Shown here piece by piece: positions 52,771 through 61,595 of a DNA stretch of 64,000 nt; position 1 is the stretch's first letter; every line of letters starts with the position of its first letter. The notes under the pieces are model-generated. The model worked only from the letters and a program-made list of their open reading frames with translations. It did no database searches and was not told the DNA's origin. The translations under genes and the position numbers were made by a program. Source of the DNA: Luteimonas sp. RC10 (GTDB lineage: Bacteria > Pseudomonadota > Gammaproteobacteria > Xanthomonadales > Xanthomonadaceae); NCBI RefSeq assembly GCF_014192745.1, contig NZ_JACHYJ010000002.1, forward strand, positions 636,316 to 700,315. The letters run 5' to 3'.

Positions 52771-52813
52771 AGTATCCGCGACAGTGTGTCGCCCCCGCCT
52801 TGACTGAAGTCAA
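52771..52813 (-). promoter_or_regulatory. Fnr/Dnr box and -10 of hemN-fnr
   Basis: TTGACtgaaGTCAA (52800-52813), perfect TTGAC-type, then 23 bp and GATACT (52776-52771), then six bases (GCCCGC) and the ATG at 52764. It is the clearest example of the leaderless layout. Confidence 0.85.
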
Positions 52814-52885
52814 TCCGATCAACCGGATACGCCCATTCAGTCTGAACAAGCAGCAGACGCGCATGCGGCGCGCTGGGCGCACCGA

Positions 52886-54610
52886 TCAGCGCGGGCCGCC
52901 GAGACGGCCGTCCATCGCCTGCCGAAGGCGGGCGCGCAGGTCGGCGCGGCGAGGCGCCGCGTCGAGCACGAAGACCCGCAGCCCGTGCGCGGGCACCTCG
53001 GCCTGCAGCCGGTCGGTCACGGCGATCTGACCGCCGTCGAGCGCGTCGCGCCAGGTCCCCGGCTCGAGCCAGCGCGTCACCTCGGCCTGCCATGGCACCT
53101 CGCCCTTGTTAAGCAACACCAGCGCAATCTGCGCACTGCCCTCGACATCGAGCACGCGGTAGAACGCGGCGTGGTCGCCCTCGAGCCCGAGCTCAAGCTG
53201 CAGCCCGCGCTGCAATGCTGGCGTCGTACGACGCAGGTTCGCCACCCGGGTCAGCGCGGCATGGATCGGATGCGCGGCGGCCGCATCGACGCGCGCCTGG
53301 CCGAAGTAGGCGCGGTTGCCGGCATGCTCGGCGCGGCCGCGCATGAAGCCGGTCTCCGAACCGTAGTAGATCACCGGGATCCCGCGCGCCGTGAACAGCC
53401 AGTTGTGCGCATCGATGAAGCCGGCGTCGCTGGCGTCCATGCGCGGCATGTCGTGGTTGTCGTAGAACGTCGTCAGTTCGTAGGGGTTCGCGTACGGCCC
53501 GCCTTCCAGATGCAGCGACGGCGCCAGGCGCTCGAAGCCGGCGCCCTGGGCGAAGACCTCGTCCATCGCCTGCTTCATCGGAAAGTCGAGCACGCTGATG
53601 CCGCCATTGCCGGGCCAGGTGTGCTCGGCGATCCGATTGGCGTCGAACTCGAACGCCTCGCCGAACATGAAGAAGCCCGGATGCCGGGTGCGGATGCGCT
53701 CGGCGAATTCGCGCCAGAACGCATGCGGCATCCAGGCGATGGTGTCGACCCGGAAGGCATCCGCGCCCTGGTCGATCCACTGCAGGTAGGCGCCGGCGAG
53801 ATACGCCATGACCGCGGGGTTCGCAGCATCGAAGTCACTGAGCTGGGCGAGGTTGCCATCGAAGATCGAACCGGTCTTGGCATCGATCGGGCCGACGTTG
53901 CTGTAGAACGCGTGCAGCGGATTGCCCGCCGGGTCGAGCTGCTGCGGCGGTAGATTCTGGTGGTCGGCGACCAGCCTGCCCTGCGCATCGAAGATCTGGC
54001 CAAAGCCGGGCTGCGCGGTGGGCATCGTCCACGATGGCGAGCCGTGGTTGCCGACGATGTCGAGCACGGTCTTCAGGCCCGCGGCGCGCATGCCGTCGGT
54101 GAAGCCGCGGAAGTCGAGATCGGCGCTGGGCAGGTGTTCGTCGAGCGTGTAGAAGTTCGTCCCCCAGTAGCCGTGGTAACCGGTCTTGCCGCGGTCGCTG
54201 AGCGTGCTGTTGCACGAGATGGGGTCGCCGCCGGTGAACGCCTCGTCGGGGTTGTCGACGATCGGCGTGATCCACACCGCGCCAAACCCCATGTCACGGA
54301 TGTAGCCGGCGTTGTCGAGCACGCCGCGGAAGTCGCCGCCGAGGTAGCCGATGTTGCCATCGATGCCGTCCGGGCAGCGGACCGGAATGTCGAAGGTGCG
54401 GTGCGCCCCGCCCTGCTCGCGGTGGTCGTTGGCGGGATCGCCGTTGACGAAGCGATCGGTGACGACGAAGTACACGGCGTGCTCGGCGAATGGCTCGAGC
54501 GTGCCGTACAGGTCCGTCGTGTCGAGTGCGTCCGGCGCATTGCGGGTCGCGACATGGCTGCAGCCGGCGCACAGCAGCGCGGCGAGCAGGAGGGGGGACG
54601 TTCGCGGCAT
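52886..54610 (-). CDS. GH13 alpha-amylase-type lipoprotein
   Basis: A 574-residue lipoprotein (lipobox CAGC, residue 16) with a GH13 alpha-amylase barrel. The catalytic residues are the Asp in ADAFRVDTIAWMP, the Glu in FFMFGEAFEF and the Asp in FYDNHDMPRM. Domain B carries GYHGYWGTNFYTLDEHL. A beta-sandwich end (VLLNKGEVPWQAEVTRW) closes the protein. It would be anchored at the surface or periplasm and degrade starch or cyclodextrin-like glucans. It is followed upstream by the SLC45 transporter gene in the same direction. Confidence 0.92.
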   Translation of the reverse strand: MPRTSPLLLAALLCAGCSHVATRNAPDALDTTDLYGTLEPFAEHAVYFVVTDRFVNGDPANDHREQGGAHRTFDIPVRCPDGIDGNIGYLGGDFRGVLDNAGYIRDMGFGAVWITPIVDNPDEAFTGGDPISCNSTLSDRGKTGYHGYWGTNFYTLDEHLPSADLDFRGFTDGMRAAGLKTVLDIVGNHGSPSWTMPTAQPGFGQIFDAQGRLVADHQNLPPQQLDPAGNPLHAFYSNVGPIDAKTGSIFDGNLAQLSDFDAANPAVMAYLAGAYLQWIDQGADAFRVDTIAWMPHAFWREFAERIRTRHPGFFMFGEAFEFDANRIAEHTWPGNGGISVLDFPMKQAMDEVFAQGAGFERLAPSLHLEGGPYANPYELTTFYDNHDMPRMDASDAGFIDAHNWLFTARGIPVIYYGSETGFMRGRAEHAGNRAYFGQARVDAAAAHPIHAALTRVANLRRTTPALQRGLQLELGLEGDHAAFYRVLDVEGSAQIALVLLNKGEVPWQAEVTRWLEPGTWRDALDGGQIAVTDRLQAEVPAHGLRVFVLDAAPRRADLRARLRQAMDGRLGGPR

Positions 54611-54666
54611 CGCGCGGCTCCTGACGGGGGAACGGGAGGAAAGATGGCCAGGTCGGGCTGCGCGCC

Positions 54667-56145
54667 TCATGCGCTGCGCGGGCGCGAGACCCGCAGCACG
54701 CACAGCCCTGCGATCGCCAGGCTGGCGCCGCCGAGCATCAGCACGCGCATCGGCTCGCCGTCGAACACACGCCCGAGCAGGAAACCCAGCGTGCTGACCG
54801 CAACCAGCTGCGGAATCACGATGAAGAAATTGAAGATGCCCATGTACACGCCCATCTTCTCGGCCGGCAGGCTGTCGGACAGCAGCGCATAGGGCAGCGA
54901 CAGGATCGAGGCCCAGGCAAAACCGACACCGACCATCGAGCCGAGCAGCCAGCGCGGGTCGTCGACGAATGCAATCGACAGCAGGCCCAGCGCGCCGAGC
55001 AGCAGATTGACCAGATGCGCGCCGCGCAGTCCCAGACGACGTGCCAGCCACGGGATCACGATCGCGGCCAGCGCGGCAAAGCCGTTATAGGCGGCGAACA
55101 GCACGCCGACCCAGTTGGCGCCGTCGTTGTAGGCCGCCGACTGCGGATCGCTGCTGCCGTAGTGGGTCTGTGCGACGGCCGCGGTGGTGTAGATCCACAT
55201 CGCGAACAGGCCGAACCACGAGAAGAACTGCACGACGGCCAACTGGCGCATCGTCGTGGGCATCGCATGCAGGTCGGCGGCGATCGTGGCCAGCATCCGC
55301 TGCGGCGCGAGCCGCCTGGCGACCAGCCGCAACAGGCCGTAGCCCAGCGGCAGGCCCGCCAGCACGTAGAGCATGCGGTCCAGGTCGAGCGCGGCCACCG
55401 CGACGAGGCCGGCCACGCCGACCAGCAACCAGGCCAGCCCACCACCGGCCGGCGGCACCGGCGCGTCGGCGGCCGGCAGCGCGCCTTCGGGCGTCGCGTC
55501 GTCGAAGGTGCGCAGCACCTCGGGCGGATACTCGCGCGTGCGCACCACCGTCCACAGCACGGCCAGCAGCAGCACCGCGCCACCGAACCAGAACGCATAG
55601 CGCACCGTATCAGGCACCTCACCGGGCCCGGCGGTGTTGGCGACGCCCACCTTGGCGAGCACGAACGGCAGCGCACTGGCGACCACCGAGCCAACGCCAA
55701 TGAAGAAGCTCTGCATCGCATAGCCGGTCGGGCGCTGCCTGGGCGCCAACTGGTCGCCGACGAAGGCGCGGAACGGTTCCATCGACACATTCAGTGACGC
55801 ATCGAGCACCCACAGCGTGCCGGCGGCGATCCACAACTCGGGCGAGGTCGGCATCACCACCAAGGCTGCGGTCGAGAACAGCGCGCCCCACAGGAAGTAC
55901 GGGCGGCGGCGGCCCAGCCGCGTCCAGGTGCGATCGGAGAAGTAGCCGATCACCGGCTGCACCAGCAGTCCGGTCAGCGGGGCAGCGATCCACAGGCCGG
56001 GGACCTGTTCCATGTCGGCGCCGAGCGTCTGGAAGATGCGGCTGACGTTGGCGTTCTGCAGGGCGAATCCGAACTGGATGCCCAGAAAGCCGAAACACAT
56101 ATTCCAGATCTGCCAGAACGACAGTGACGGTTTGCGGTTGCCCAT
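54667..56145 (-). CDS. SLC45-type sugar:proton symporter
   Basis: An inner-membrane MFS protein of 492 residues with 12 helices. LGADMEQVPGLWIAAPLTGL and SDRTWTRLGRRRPYFLWGAL, with the conserved R-x-x-x-GRRRP, mark the SLC45/sucrose-maltose type. It should take up maltose or maltodextrins released by the amylase. ATG 56145 starts MGNRKPSLSF; AGGGG lies about 11 bases upstream. It forms an operon with the amylase and is divergent from the alpha-glucosidase. Confidence 0.88.
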   Translation of the reverse strand: MGNRKPSLSFWQIWNMCFGFLGIQFGFALQNANVSRIFQTLGADMEQVPGLWIAAPLTGLLVQPVIGYFSDRTWTRLGRRRPYFLWGALFSTAALVVMPTSPELWIAAGTLWVLDASLNVSMEPFRAFVGDQLAPRQRPTGYAMQSFFIGVGSVVASALPFVLAKVGVANTAGPGEVPDTVRYAFWFGGAVLLLAVLWTVVRTREYPPEVLRTFDDATPEGALPAADAPVPPAGGGLAWLLVGVAGLVAVAALDLDRMLYVLAGLPLGYGLLRLVARRLAPQRMLATIAADLHAMPTTMRQLAVVQFFSWFGLFAMWIYTTAAVAQTHYGSSDPQSAAYNDGANWVGVLFAAYNGFAALAAIVIPWLARRLGLRGAHLVNLLLGALGLLSIAFVDDPRWLLGSMVGVGFAWASILSLPYALLSDSLPAEKMGVYMGIFNFFIVIPQLVAVSTLGFLLGRVFDGEPMRVLMLGGASLAIAGLCVLRVSRPRSA

Positions 56146-56238
56146 CGCTGCGAGGCCCCTCCCAAGATCCGCTGCGCCGACGCAGGTTGCGCCGGCCAGG
56201 CCATGGTAGCGAGCGCGCTCCTGGCGGCGACGACCTGC

Positions 56239-56246
56239 ATACGTAT
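56239..56246. promoter_or_regulatory. Candidate LacI-type operator of the glucan locus
   Basis: ATACGTAT, an 8-bp palindrome with a CG centre, lies midway in the 195-bp gap between the divergent transporter and alpha-glucosidase genes. LacI-family sites often centre on CG. The repressor would be outside or the one at 34.1 kb. The match is short. Confidence 0.35.
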
Positions 56247-56339
56247 TCATGCCACAGGTCCGGGACGTGCGCTTTCGCAGGCGGCGCGGCATCGTCTACC
56301 GTCCCACCGCGCCGCAAAGGCGACCGAAGGCAGAGAGCG

Positions 56340-57959
56340 ATGAGCGACAACAGGTGGTGGCGGGGCGCGGTGATCTACCAGATCTACCCGCGCAGCTTCA
56401 TGGACAGCGACGGCGACGGCGTGGGCGACCTGCCCGGCATCATCGACCGGCTGGCGCATGTCGCCAGCCTGGGCGTGGATGCGATCTGGATCTCGCCGTT
56501 CTTCCGCTCGCCGATGGCCGACTACGGTTACGACATCGCCGACCAGTGCGACGTCGACCCGATGTTCGGCACCCTGGCCGACTTCGATGCATTGCTGGCC
56601 AAGGCGCACGCGCTGGGCCTGAAGGTGATGATCGATCAGGTCTTCAGCCACACCTCCGATGCGCATGCCTGGTTCGAGGAGAGCCGGCAATCGCGCGACA
56701 ACCCCAAGGCCAACTGGTACGTCTGGGCCGATGCCAAACCCGATGGCACGCCGCCCAACAACTGGCTGTCGATCTTCGGCGGCCCCGCCTGGCGCTGGGA
56801 TCCGCGGCGCTGCCAGTACTACCTGCACAACTTCCTGTCGAGCCAGCCCGACCTGAACTTCCACAACCCGGATGTGCAGCAGGCCACGCTGGACTACGTC
56901 AAGTTCTGGCTCGACCGCGGCGTCGACGGCTTCCGGCTGGACTCGATCAACTTCTGCTTCCACGACGCGCAGCTGCGCGACAATCCGCCCAAGCCCGAGG
57001 CACTGCGCGTGGGCCGTGGCTTCGCGCCCGATAACCCGTACGCCTTCCAGTACCACTGGTACAACAACACCCAGCCGGAGAACATCGGCTTCCTCGAGCG
57101 GCTGCGTGCGCTGATGGACGAGTACGGGGATGTCGCCGCGCTGGGCGAGATCTCGGCCGAGGATTCGCTGGCGACCACCGCCGAGTACACCAGCCCCGGC
57201 CGCCTGCACATGGGCTACAGCTTCGAGCTGCTGGTCGACGACTTCAGCGCCGGCTACATCCGCGACACCGTCGAACGCCTGGAAGCGGCGATGACCGACG
57301 GCTGGCCGTGCTGGGCGATCTCCAACCACGACGTGCAGCGCGCAGTCACGCGCTGGGGCGGCGCACAGCCCAGCGACGACTTCGCCCGGCAGTTGGTCGG
57401 CCTGGTCTGCGCACTGCGCGGTTCGGTCTGCCTGTACCAGGGCGAGGAACTGGGCCTGCCCGAGGCCGAGGTGCCATTCGAGCAGTTGCGCGACCCCTAC
57501 GGCATCGCGTTCTGGCCGAACTTCAAGGGCCGCGACGGCTGCCGCACGCCGATGCCGTGGACCGCCAGCACCGGCGCCGGCTTCACCACCGGCCAGCCGT
57601 GGCTGCCGATCCCCGACGCGCATCGCGCGCTCAATGTCGAGGCGCAGTCACGCGACGACGGCTCGGTGCTTGCCGGCGTCCGCCGTTTCCTGCACTGGCG
57701 CCGCGCCCAGCCGGCACTGGTGACCGGCACGCAGTGCTTCGTCGATGCGCCCGAGCCGGTGCTGGCCTTCGTGCGCGGCGACAGCGACGACCGTGTACTG
57801 GCGGTCTTCAATCTGTCGGAACAGGCGCTCGACTGGACGCTTCCGGCGGAGTTCGCGCGCCTGCGCGTGCTCGACGGCCACGGCCTGTTGGCCGGCGTCC
57901 TCGATGGTGACCGCGTCCGCCTGCCGCCACACGCGGCGCTGTTCGCTGCGGTGGACTGA
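56340..57959 (+). CDS. Alpha-glucosidase, GH13 (oligo-1,6-glucosidase type)
   Basis: A 539-residue cytoplasmic enzyme that splits maltose or short isomalto-oligosaccharides. There is no signal peptide. VIYQIYPRSFMDSDGDGVGD and ADYGYDIADQCDVDPMFGTL mark the GH13 23/31 type. The catalytic residues are Asp in VDGFRLDSINF, Glu in LGEISAED and Asp in ISNHDVQRAVTRWGG. It is followed after 4 bp by the pullulanase gene. Confidence 0.93.
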   Translation: MSDNRWWRGAVIYQIYPRSFMDSDGDGVGDLPGIIDRLAHVASLGVDAIWISPFFRSPMADYGYDIADQCDVDPMFGTLADFDALLAKAHALGLKVMIDQVFSHTSDAHAWFEESRQSRDNPKANWYVWADAKPDGTPPNNWLSIFGGPAWRWDPRRCQYYLHNFLSSQPDLNFHNPDVQQATLDYVKFWLDRGVDGFRLDSINFCFHDAQLRDNPPKPEALRVGRGFAPDNPYAFQYHWYNNTQPENIGFLERLRALMDEYGDVAALGEISAEDSLATTAEYTSPGRLHMGYSFELLVDDFSAGYIRDTVERLEAAMTDGWPCWAISNHDVQRAVTRWGGAQPSDDFARQLVGLVCALRGSVCLYQGEELGLPEAEVPFEQLRDPYGIAFWPNFKGRDGCRTPMPWTASTGAGFTTGQPWLPIPDAHRALNVEAQSRDDGSVLAGVRRFLHWRRAQPALVTGTQCFVDAPEPVLAFVRGDSDDRVLAVFNLSEQALDWTLPAEFARLRVLDGHGLLAGVLDGDRVRLPPHAALFAAVD

Positions 57960-57963
57960 CGCG

Positions 57964-60702
57964 GTGCGCCTGTCGCGCACCACGCGGTACGGAACGCTTG
58001 CCGCCGGTCTGTTGGCCTGCGGCAGCGCTCTCGCCGCCCCGGGCGCACTGGCCGACTGCGACGCGCCCGGCCTCGCGCGCACGCTGCACCCCGCCCAGTC
58101 CGGCGCGCTGCCCGATCACACGCGCGCCCACTGGCTCGACCGCCATCTTCTGCGCTGGCCCGGGGCCGAGACTGCACCCGATACGCGCTTCCGGCTGTAT
58201 CACGCTGCCGACGCCACGCTGGCCCTATGGCCGGGCGCGACGGTCCAGGGCCACGATGGCGCACTCGATCTCCATGTTCGCGCGGCCCCGGTGCCTGCGG
58301 CACTGGCCGAGCGCTTCGGCTTCGTCGGCGATGGCGTCACGCTGCAGACCGACGCGGACGACGCCACGCTATCGATGCTGCATCGCAGCCAACTGCTGCT
58401 GGTGCACGAAGACGCACATGGCCGCGTGCTCGACGCGACCGCACTCCAGCACGCCGGCGCTCTCGACGACCTCTACGCCGCCGCAACCGCGCTGCCGGAC
58501 CTCGGCGCATTGCCCGGCCCCACCGAGACCGCGTTCCGGCTGTGGGCGCCCACGGCGCAGTCGGTCGCGCTGTGCCTCTACGACGATGCCGACGCACCGG
58601 CCACCGCAGTCCGCACGCTCGAGCGCGACGCCGCGACCGGCAGTTGGGCCACGGCGGTCCCTGGCGACCTGTCGGGCCAGGCCTACCTGTGGCTGGTCGA
58701 CGTGTTCGTGCCGGGCACCGGTGTCGTCCGCAACCACGTCACCGATCCTTACTCGGTCGCGCTGACCGCCGACTCGCGGCGCAGCGTCGTGTTCGACCTC
58801 GAGGCGCCCGCGCTCAAGCCCGAGGGCTGGGACGCGCATGCCGCGCCCGCGCTCCGCGCCGCAACCGACCAGGTGGTCTACGAGTTGCACGTTCGCGACT
58901 TCTCGCGCGACGACGGCAGCGTGCCGCCAGCCCAGCGCGGCCGCTACGCCGCCTTTGCGCAGGCCGACTCGCACGGCGTGCGCCATCTGCGCAGGCTGCG
59001 CGCGGCCGGCGTGACCGATGTGCATCTGCTGCCGGTGTTCGATCTGGCCACGGTGCCGGAGGTCGGCTGCGTCACGCCCGATGTGCCCGATGCCGCGCCA
59101 GACAGCGATGCGCAGCAGGCCGCGGTGATGGCGGTGGCCGCGCAGGACTGCTTCAACTGGGGCTACGACCCGCTGCACTTCAATGCGCCCGAAGGCAGTT
59201 TCGCCAGCGATGCGACCGACCCGGCCGCGCGCATCGTCGAGTTCCGGCAGATGGTGCAGGCGCTGCACGCGCTCGATCTGCGCGTGGGCATGGACGTGGT
59301 CTACAACCACACCAGCGCCTGGGGCCAGGCCCCACACTCGGTGCTCGATCGCATCGTGCCCGGCTATTACCACCGCTACGACGCCGACGGCCGCGTCGCG
59401 CATTCGACCTGCTGCGCCAACACCGCGACCGAGCACGCGATGATGGCCAAGCTCATGCTCGATTCGGCCGAGCTGTGGGTGCGCCACTACCGCATCGATT
59501 CGTTCCGCTTCGACCTGATGGGCCACCAGCCGCGCGCGGCGATGCGCGCGCTGCAGGCGCGCGTGGACGCGGCGGCCGGGCGTCCGGTGCAACTGCTGGG
59601 CGAAGGCTGGAACTTCGGCGAGGTCGCCGACGGCGCGCGCTTCGTGCAGGCCTCGCAGCAGTCGCTGGGCGGCACCGGCATCGGTAGTTTCAGCGACCGC
59701 GCGCGTGACGCGGTGCGCGGTGGTGGCCCCTCGGACAGCGGCGCAGCCTTGCATGCCCATCGTGGCTGGATCCACGGCCACACCGACGCGGCGTTGCTGC
59801 GGCGCCAGGCCGAGCTGGTCCGCGTCGGTCTGGCCGGCACGTTGCGCGACTACCGGCTGCCCGACGGCCGCACGCTCGCGCAGATCGACTATGCCGGGCA
59901 GCCGGCCGGCTTTGCGACCCAGCCGACAGAGGTCGTGAACTACGTCGAGAACCACGACAACCAGACGCTGTTCGACATCAACGTGTTCCGCCTGCCGGCC
60001 GATGCCGACGCCGATGCGCGCGTCAACGCGCAGGTGCTGGCCATCGCCACCACGGCTTTCAGCCAGGGCATCGCCTACCTGCACGCCGGCGTCGAACTGC
60101 TGCGCTCCAAGTCCCTGGACCGCAACAGCTTCGACTCGGGCGACTGGTTCAACCGCATCGACTGGACCGGCGCGGCCCACGGCTTCGGCACCGGCCTGCC
60201 GCCTGCGCCCGACAACAGCGCCAACTGGCCGCTGATGCGCCCGCTGCTGGCCGATGCGATGCGCATCCGCCCCGACCAGCGCGATGTGCTGCGCACGCGC
60301 GACATGAGCCTGGACCTGCTGCGCATCCGCGCCAGCACGCGGCTGTTCCGCCTGCCCGACGCCGCGCAGGTCCAGGCCCGCCTGCGTTTTCCCGGCGCCG
60401 ATGCCGACCCCGAGCTCGTCGCCGGTCACCTGGACGGCCGCGGTCTGGCCGATGCCGGCTTTGCCGAGGTGCTCTACGCGATCAACGTCGCCGATGAGGT
60501 GCGCACACTCGACGCGCCCGAGCTTGCCGGGCGTGCGTGGACCCTGCACCCGGTGCACCGCGCGCCCGAGGCGGCCGATCCGCGCCCGCGCGAGGCGGCC
60601 AGGATCGACGCCACGCGCGGCCGCTTTGCCGTGCCGCCGCGCACGGCGCTCGTCTTCGTCGTGCCCACGGACGCGTCCGGGTCGTCCACGACCGGACGGT
60701 AA
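57964..60702 (+). CDS. Pullulanase-type alpha-1,6-glucosidase
   Basis: A 912-residue secreted debranching enzyme. The N-terminal signal ends near ALA (residue 25), then a beta-domain, a CBM48-like unit (TAFRLWAPTAQSVALCLYDD) and the GH13_13 barrel. Catalytic residues: Asp in IDSFRFDLMGHQP, Glu in LLGEGWNFGE and Asp in VENHDNQTLFDI. The start is GTG at 57964, only 4 bp past the alpha-glucosidase stop, so translation is probably coupled. It cuts alpha-1,6 branches for the upstream enzymes. Confidence 0.92.
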   Translation: MRLSRTTRYGTLAAGLLACGSALAAPGALADCDAPGLARTLHPAQSGALPDHTRAHWLDRHLLRWPGAETAPDTRFRLYHAADATLALWPGATVQGHDGALDLHVRAAPVPAALAERFGFVGDGVTLQTDADDATLSMLHRSQLLLVHEDAHGRVLDATALQHAGALDDLYAAATALPDLGALPGPTETAFRLWAPTAQSVALCLYDDADAPATAVRTLERDAATGSWATAVPGDLSGQAYLWLVDVFVPGTGVVRNHVTDPYSVALTADSRRSVVFDLEAPALKPEGWDAHAAPALRAATDQVVYELHVRDFSRDDGSVPPAQRGRYAAFAQADSHGVRHLRRLRAAGVTDVHLLPVFDLATVPEVGCVTPDVPDAAPDSDAQQAAVMAVAAQDCFNWGYDPLHFNAPEGSFASDATDPAARIVEFRQMVQALHALDLRVGMDVVYNHTSAWGQAPHSVLDRIVPGYYHRYDADGRVAHSTCCANTATEHAMMAKLMLDSAELWVRHYRIDSFRFDLMGHQPRAAMRALQARVDAAAGRPVQLLGEGWNFGEVADGARFVQASQQSLGGTGIGSFSDRARDAVRGGGPSDSGAALHAHRGWIHGHTDAALLRRQAELVRVGLAGTLRDYRLPDGRTLAQIDYAGQPAGFATQPTEVVNYVENHDNQTLFDINVFRLPADADADARVNAQVLAIATTAFSQGIAYLHAGVELLRSKSLDRNSFDSGDWFNRIDWTGAAHGFGTGLPPAPDNSANWPLMRPLLADAMRIRPDQRDVLRTRDMSLDLLRIRASTRLFRLPDAAQVQARLRFPGADADPELVAGHLDGRGLADAGFAEVLYAINVADEVRTLDAPELAGRAWTLHPVHRAPEAADPRPREAARIDATRGRFAVPPRTALVFVVPTDASGSSTTGR

Positions 60703-60705
60703 TGC

Positions 60706-60731
60706 CGCGCCGCGCGCGAAGACGCGGCGCG
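60706..60731. terminator. Hairpin between pullulanase and siderophore genes
   Basis: CGCGCCGCG and CGCGGCGCG pair perfectly around an 8-base loop in the 35-bp gap between two convergent genes. Confidence 0.5.
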
Positions 60732-60737
60732 ATCGAC

Positions 60738-61508
60738 TCAGGAGCGCAGCGTCGCGCCGCCGTCGACGTACAGGTCCTGCATCGCGATATGGCCAGCCTG
60801 CTCGGACAACAGGAACATCGCGGCATGCGCGATGTCGAGCGGCTCGGCGAGCTTGCCGAGCGGGATGCCGCTCTTGAACGTCTCCAGGCTGCCGGCGATG
60901 ACCCTGGCCTCGCCATGGGCATCGGCCCACATTCCGGTCTGCATCGGCGTGCGCGTGGACCCCGGTGCGACGAGGTTGCAGCGGATGCCCAGCGGCGCAA
61001 GCTCCAGCCCCAGACAACGCACGAACATCGTCGCCGCGGCCTTCGACGCGGCATAGGCCGACATCGCATGCCGCGGAATGCCTGCGGCGTTGGACCCGAC
61101 GACGACCAGGGCACCGCGACGGCGCGGCGCCATCACCCGGGCGAGCGCGCGGCCAACGTGGAACACGCCGTCGGCATTGACCGCGAACGTGCGCCGCCAC
61201 TCCGCATCGCTGGTCTCCAGCACCGGGGTCGTCGACAGCACGCCGGCAACATGCGCGGCGAGGTCGATCGGCCCGACATCGGCCTCCACCTGCGCGATGA
61301 GCGCATCGACCGCCGCCGCATCGGTCACATCGAGCGCGAACGCATGGGCCGGTGCCACGCCGGTCGTCTCGGCGAGTTCGGGCGCGCGCAGGTCGGTTGC
61401 GATCACCGTCGCGCCGCTGGCTCGCAGCAGGTCCACGACCGCCGCGCCGATGCCGCCGGCCGCGCCGGTGACCAGCGCGATCCGGCCTTCGAATCCTGTG
61501 AGTTGCAT
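60738..61508 (-). CDS. entA: 2,3-Dihydro-2,3-dihydroxybenzoate dehydrogenase
   Basis: An SDR enzyme of 256 residues that makes 2,3-dihydroxybenzoate for catecholate siderophores. The NAD motif is LVTGAAGGIGAAV, the catalytic Tyr and Lys are in MSAYAASKAAATMFVRCLGL. RCNLVAPGSTRTPMQTGMW and FKSGIPLGKLAEPLDIA are typical of EntA/DhbA rather than general SDRs. It is 87 bp downstream of the NRPS gene on the same strand. Confidence 0.9.
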   Translation of the reverse strand: MQLTGFEGRIALVTGAAGGIGAAVVDLLRASGATVIATDLRAPELAETTGVAPAHAFALDVTDAAAVDALIAQVEADVGPIDLAAHVAGVLSTTPVLETSDAEWRRTFAVNADGVFHVGRALARVMAPRRRGALVVVGSNAAGIPRHAMSAYAASKAAATMFVRCLGLELAPLGIRCNLVAPGSTRTPMQTGMWADAHGEARVIAGSLETFKSGIPLGKLAEPLDIAHAAMFLLSEQAGHIAMQDLYVDGGATLRS

Positions 61509-61595
61509 GAGGGTCTCCGCAAAGGGGGGGCGTGGACGCGGTCGTACGCGGTGGCCTGACGCTTCAACGCGCGTCCGGCGCATCGCACGTCGCGC

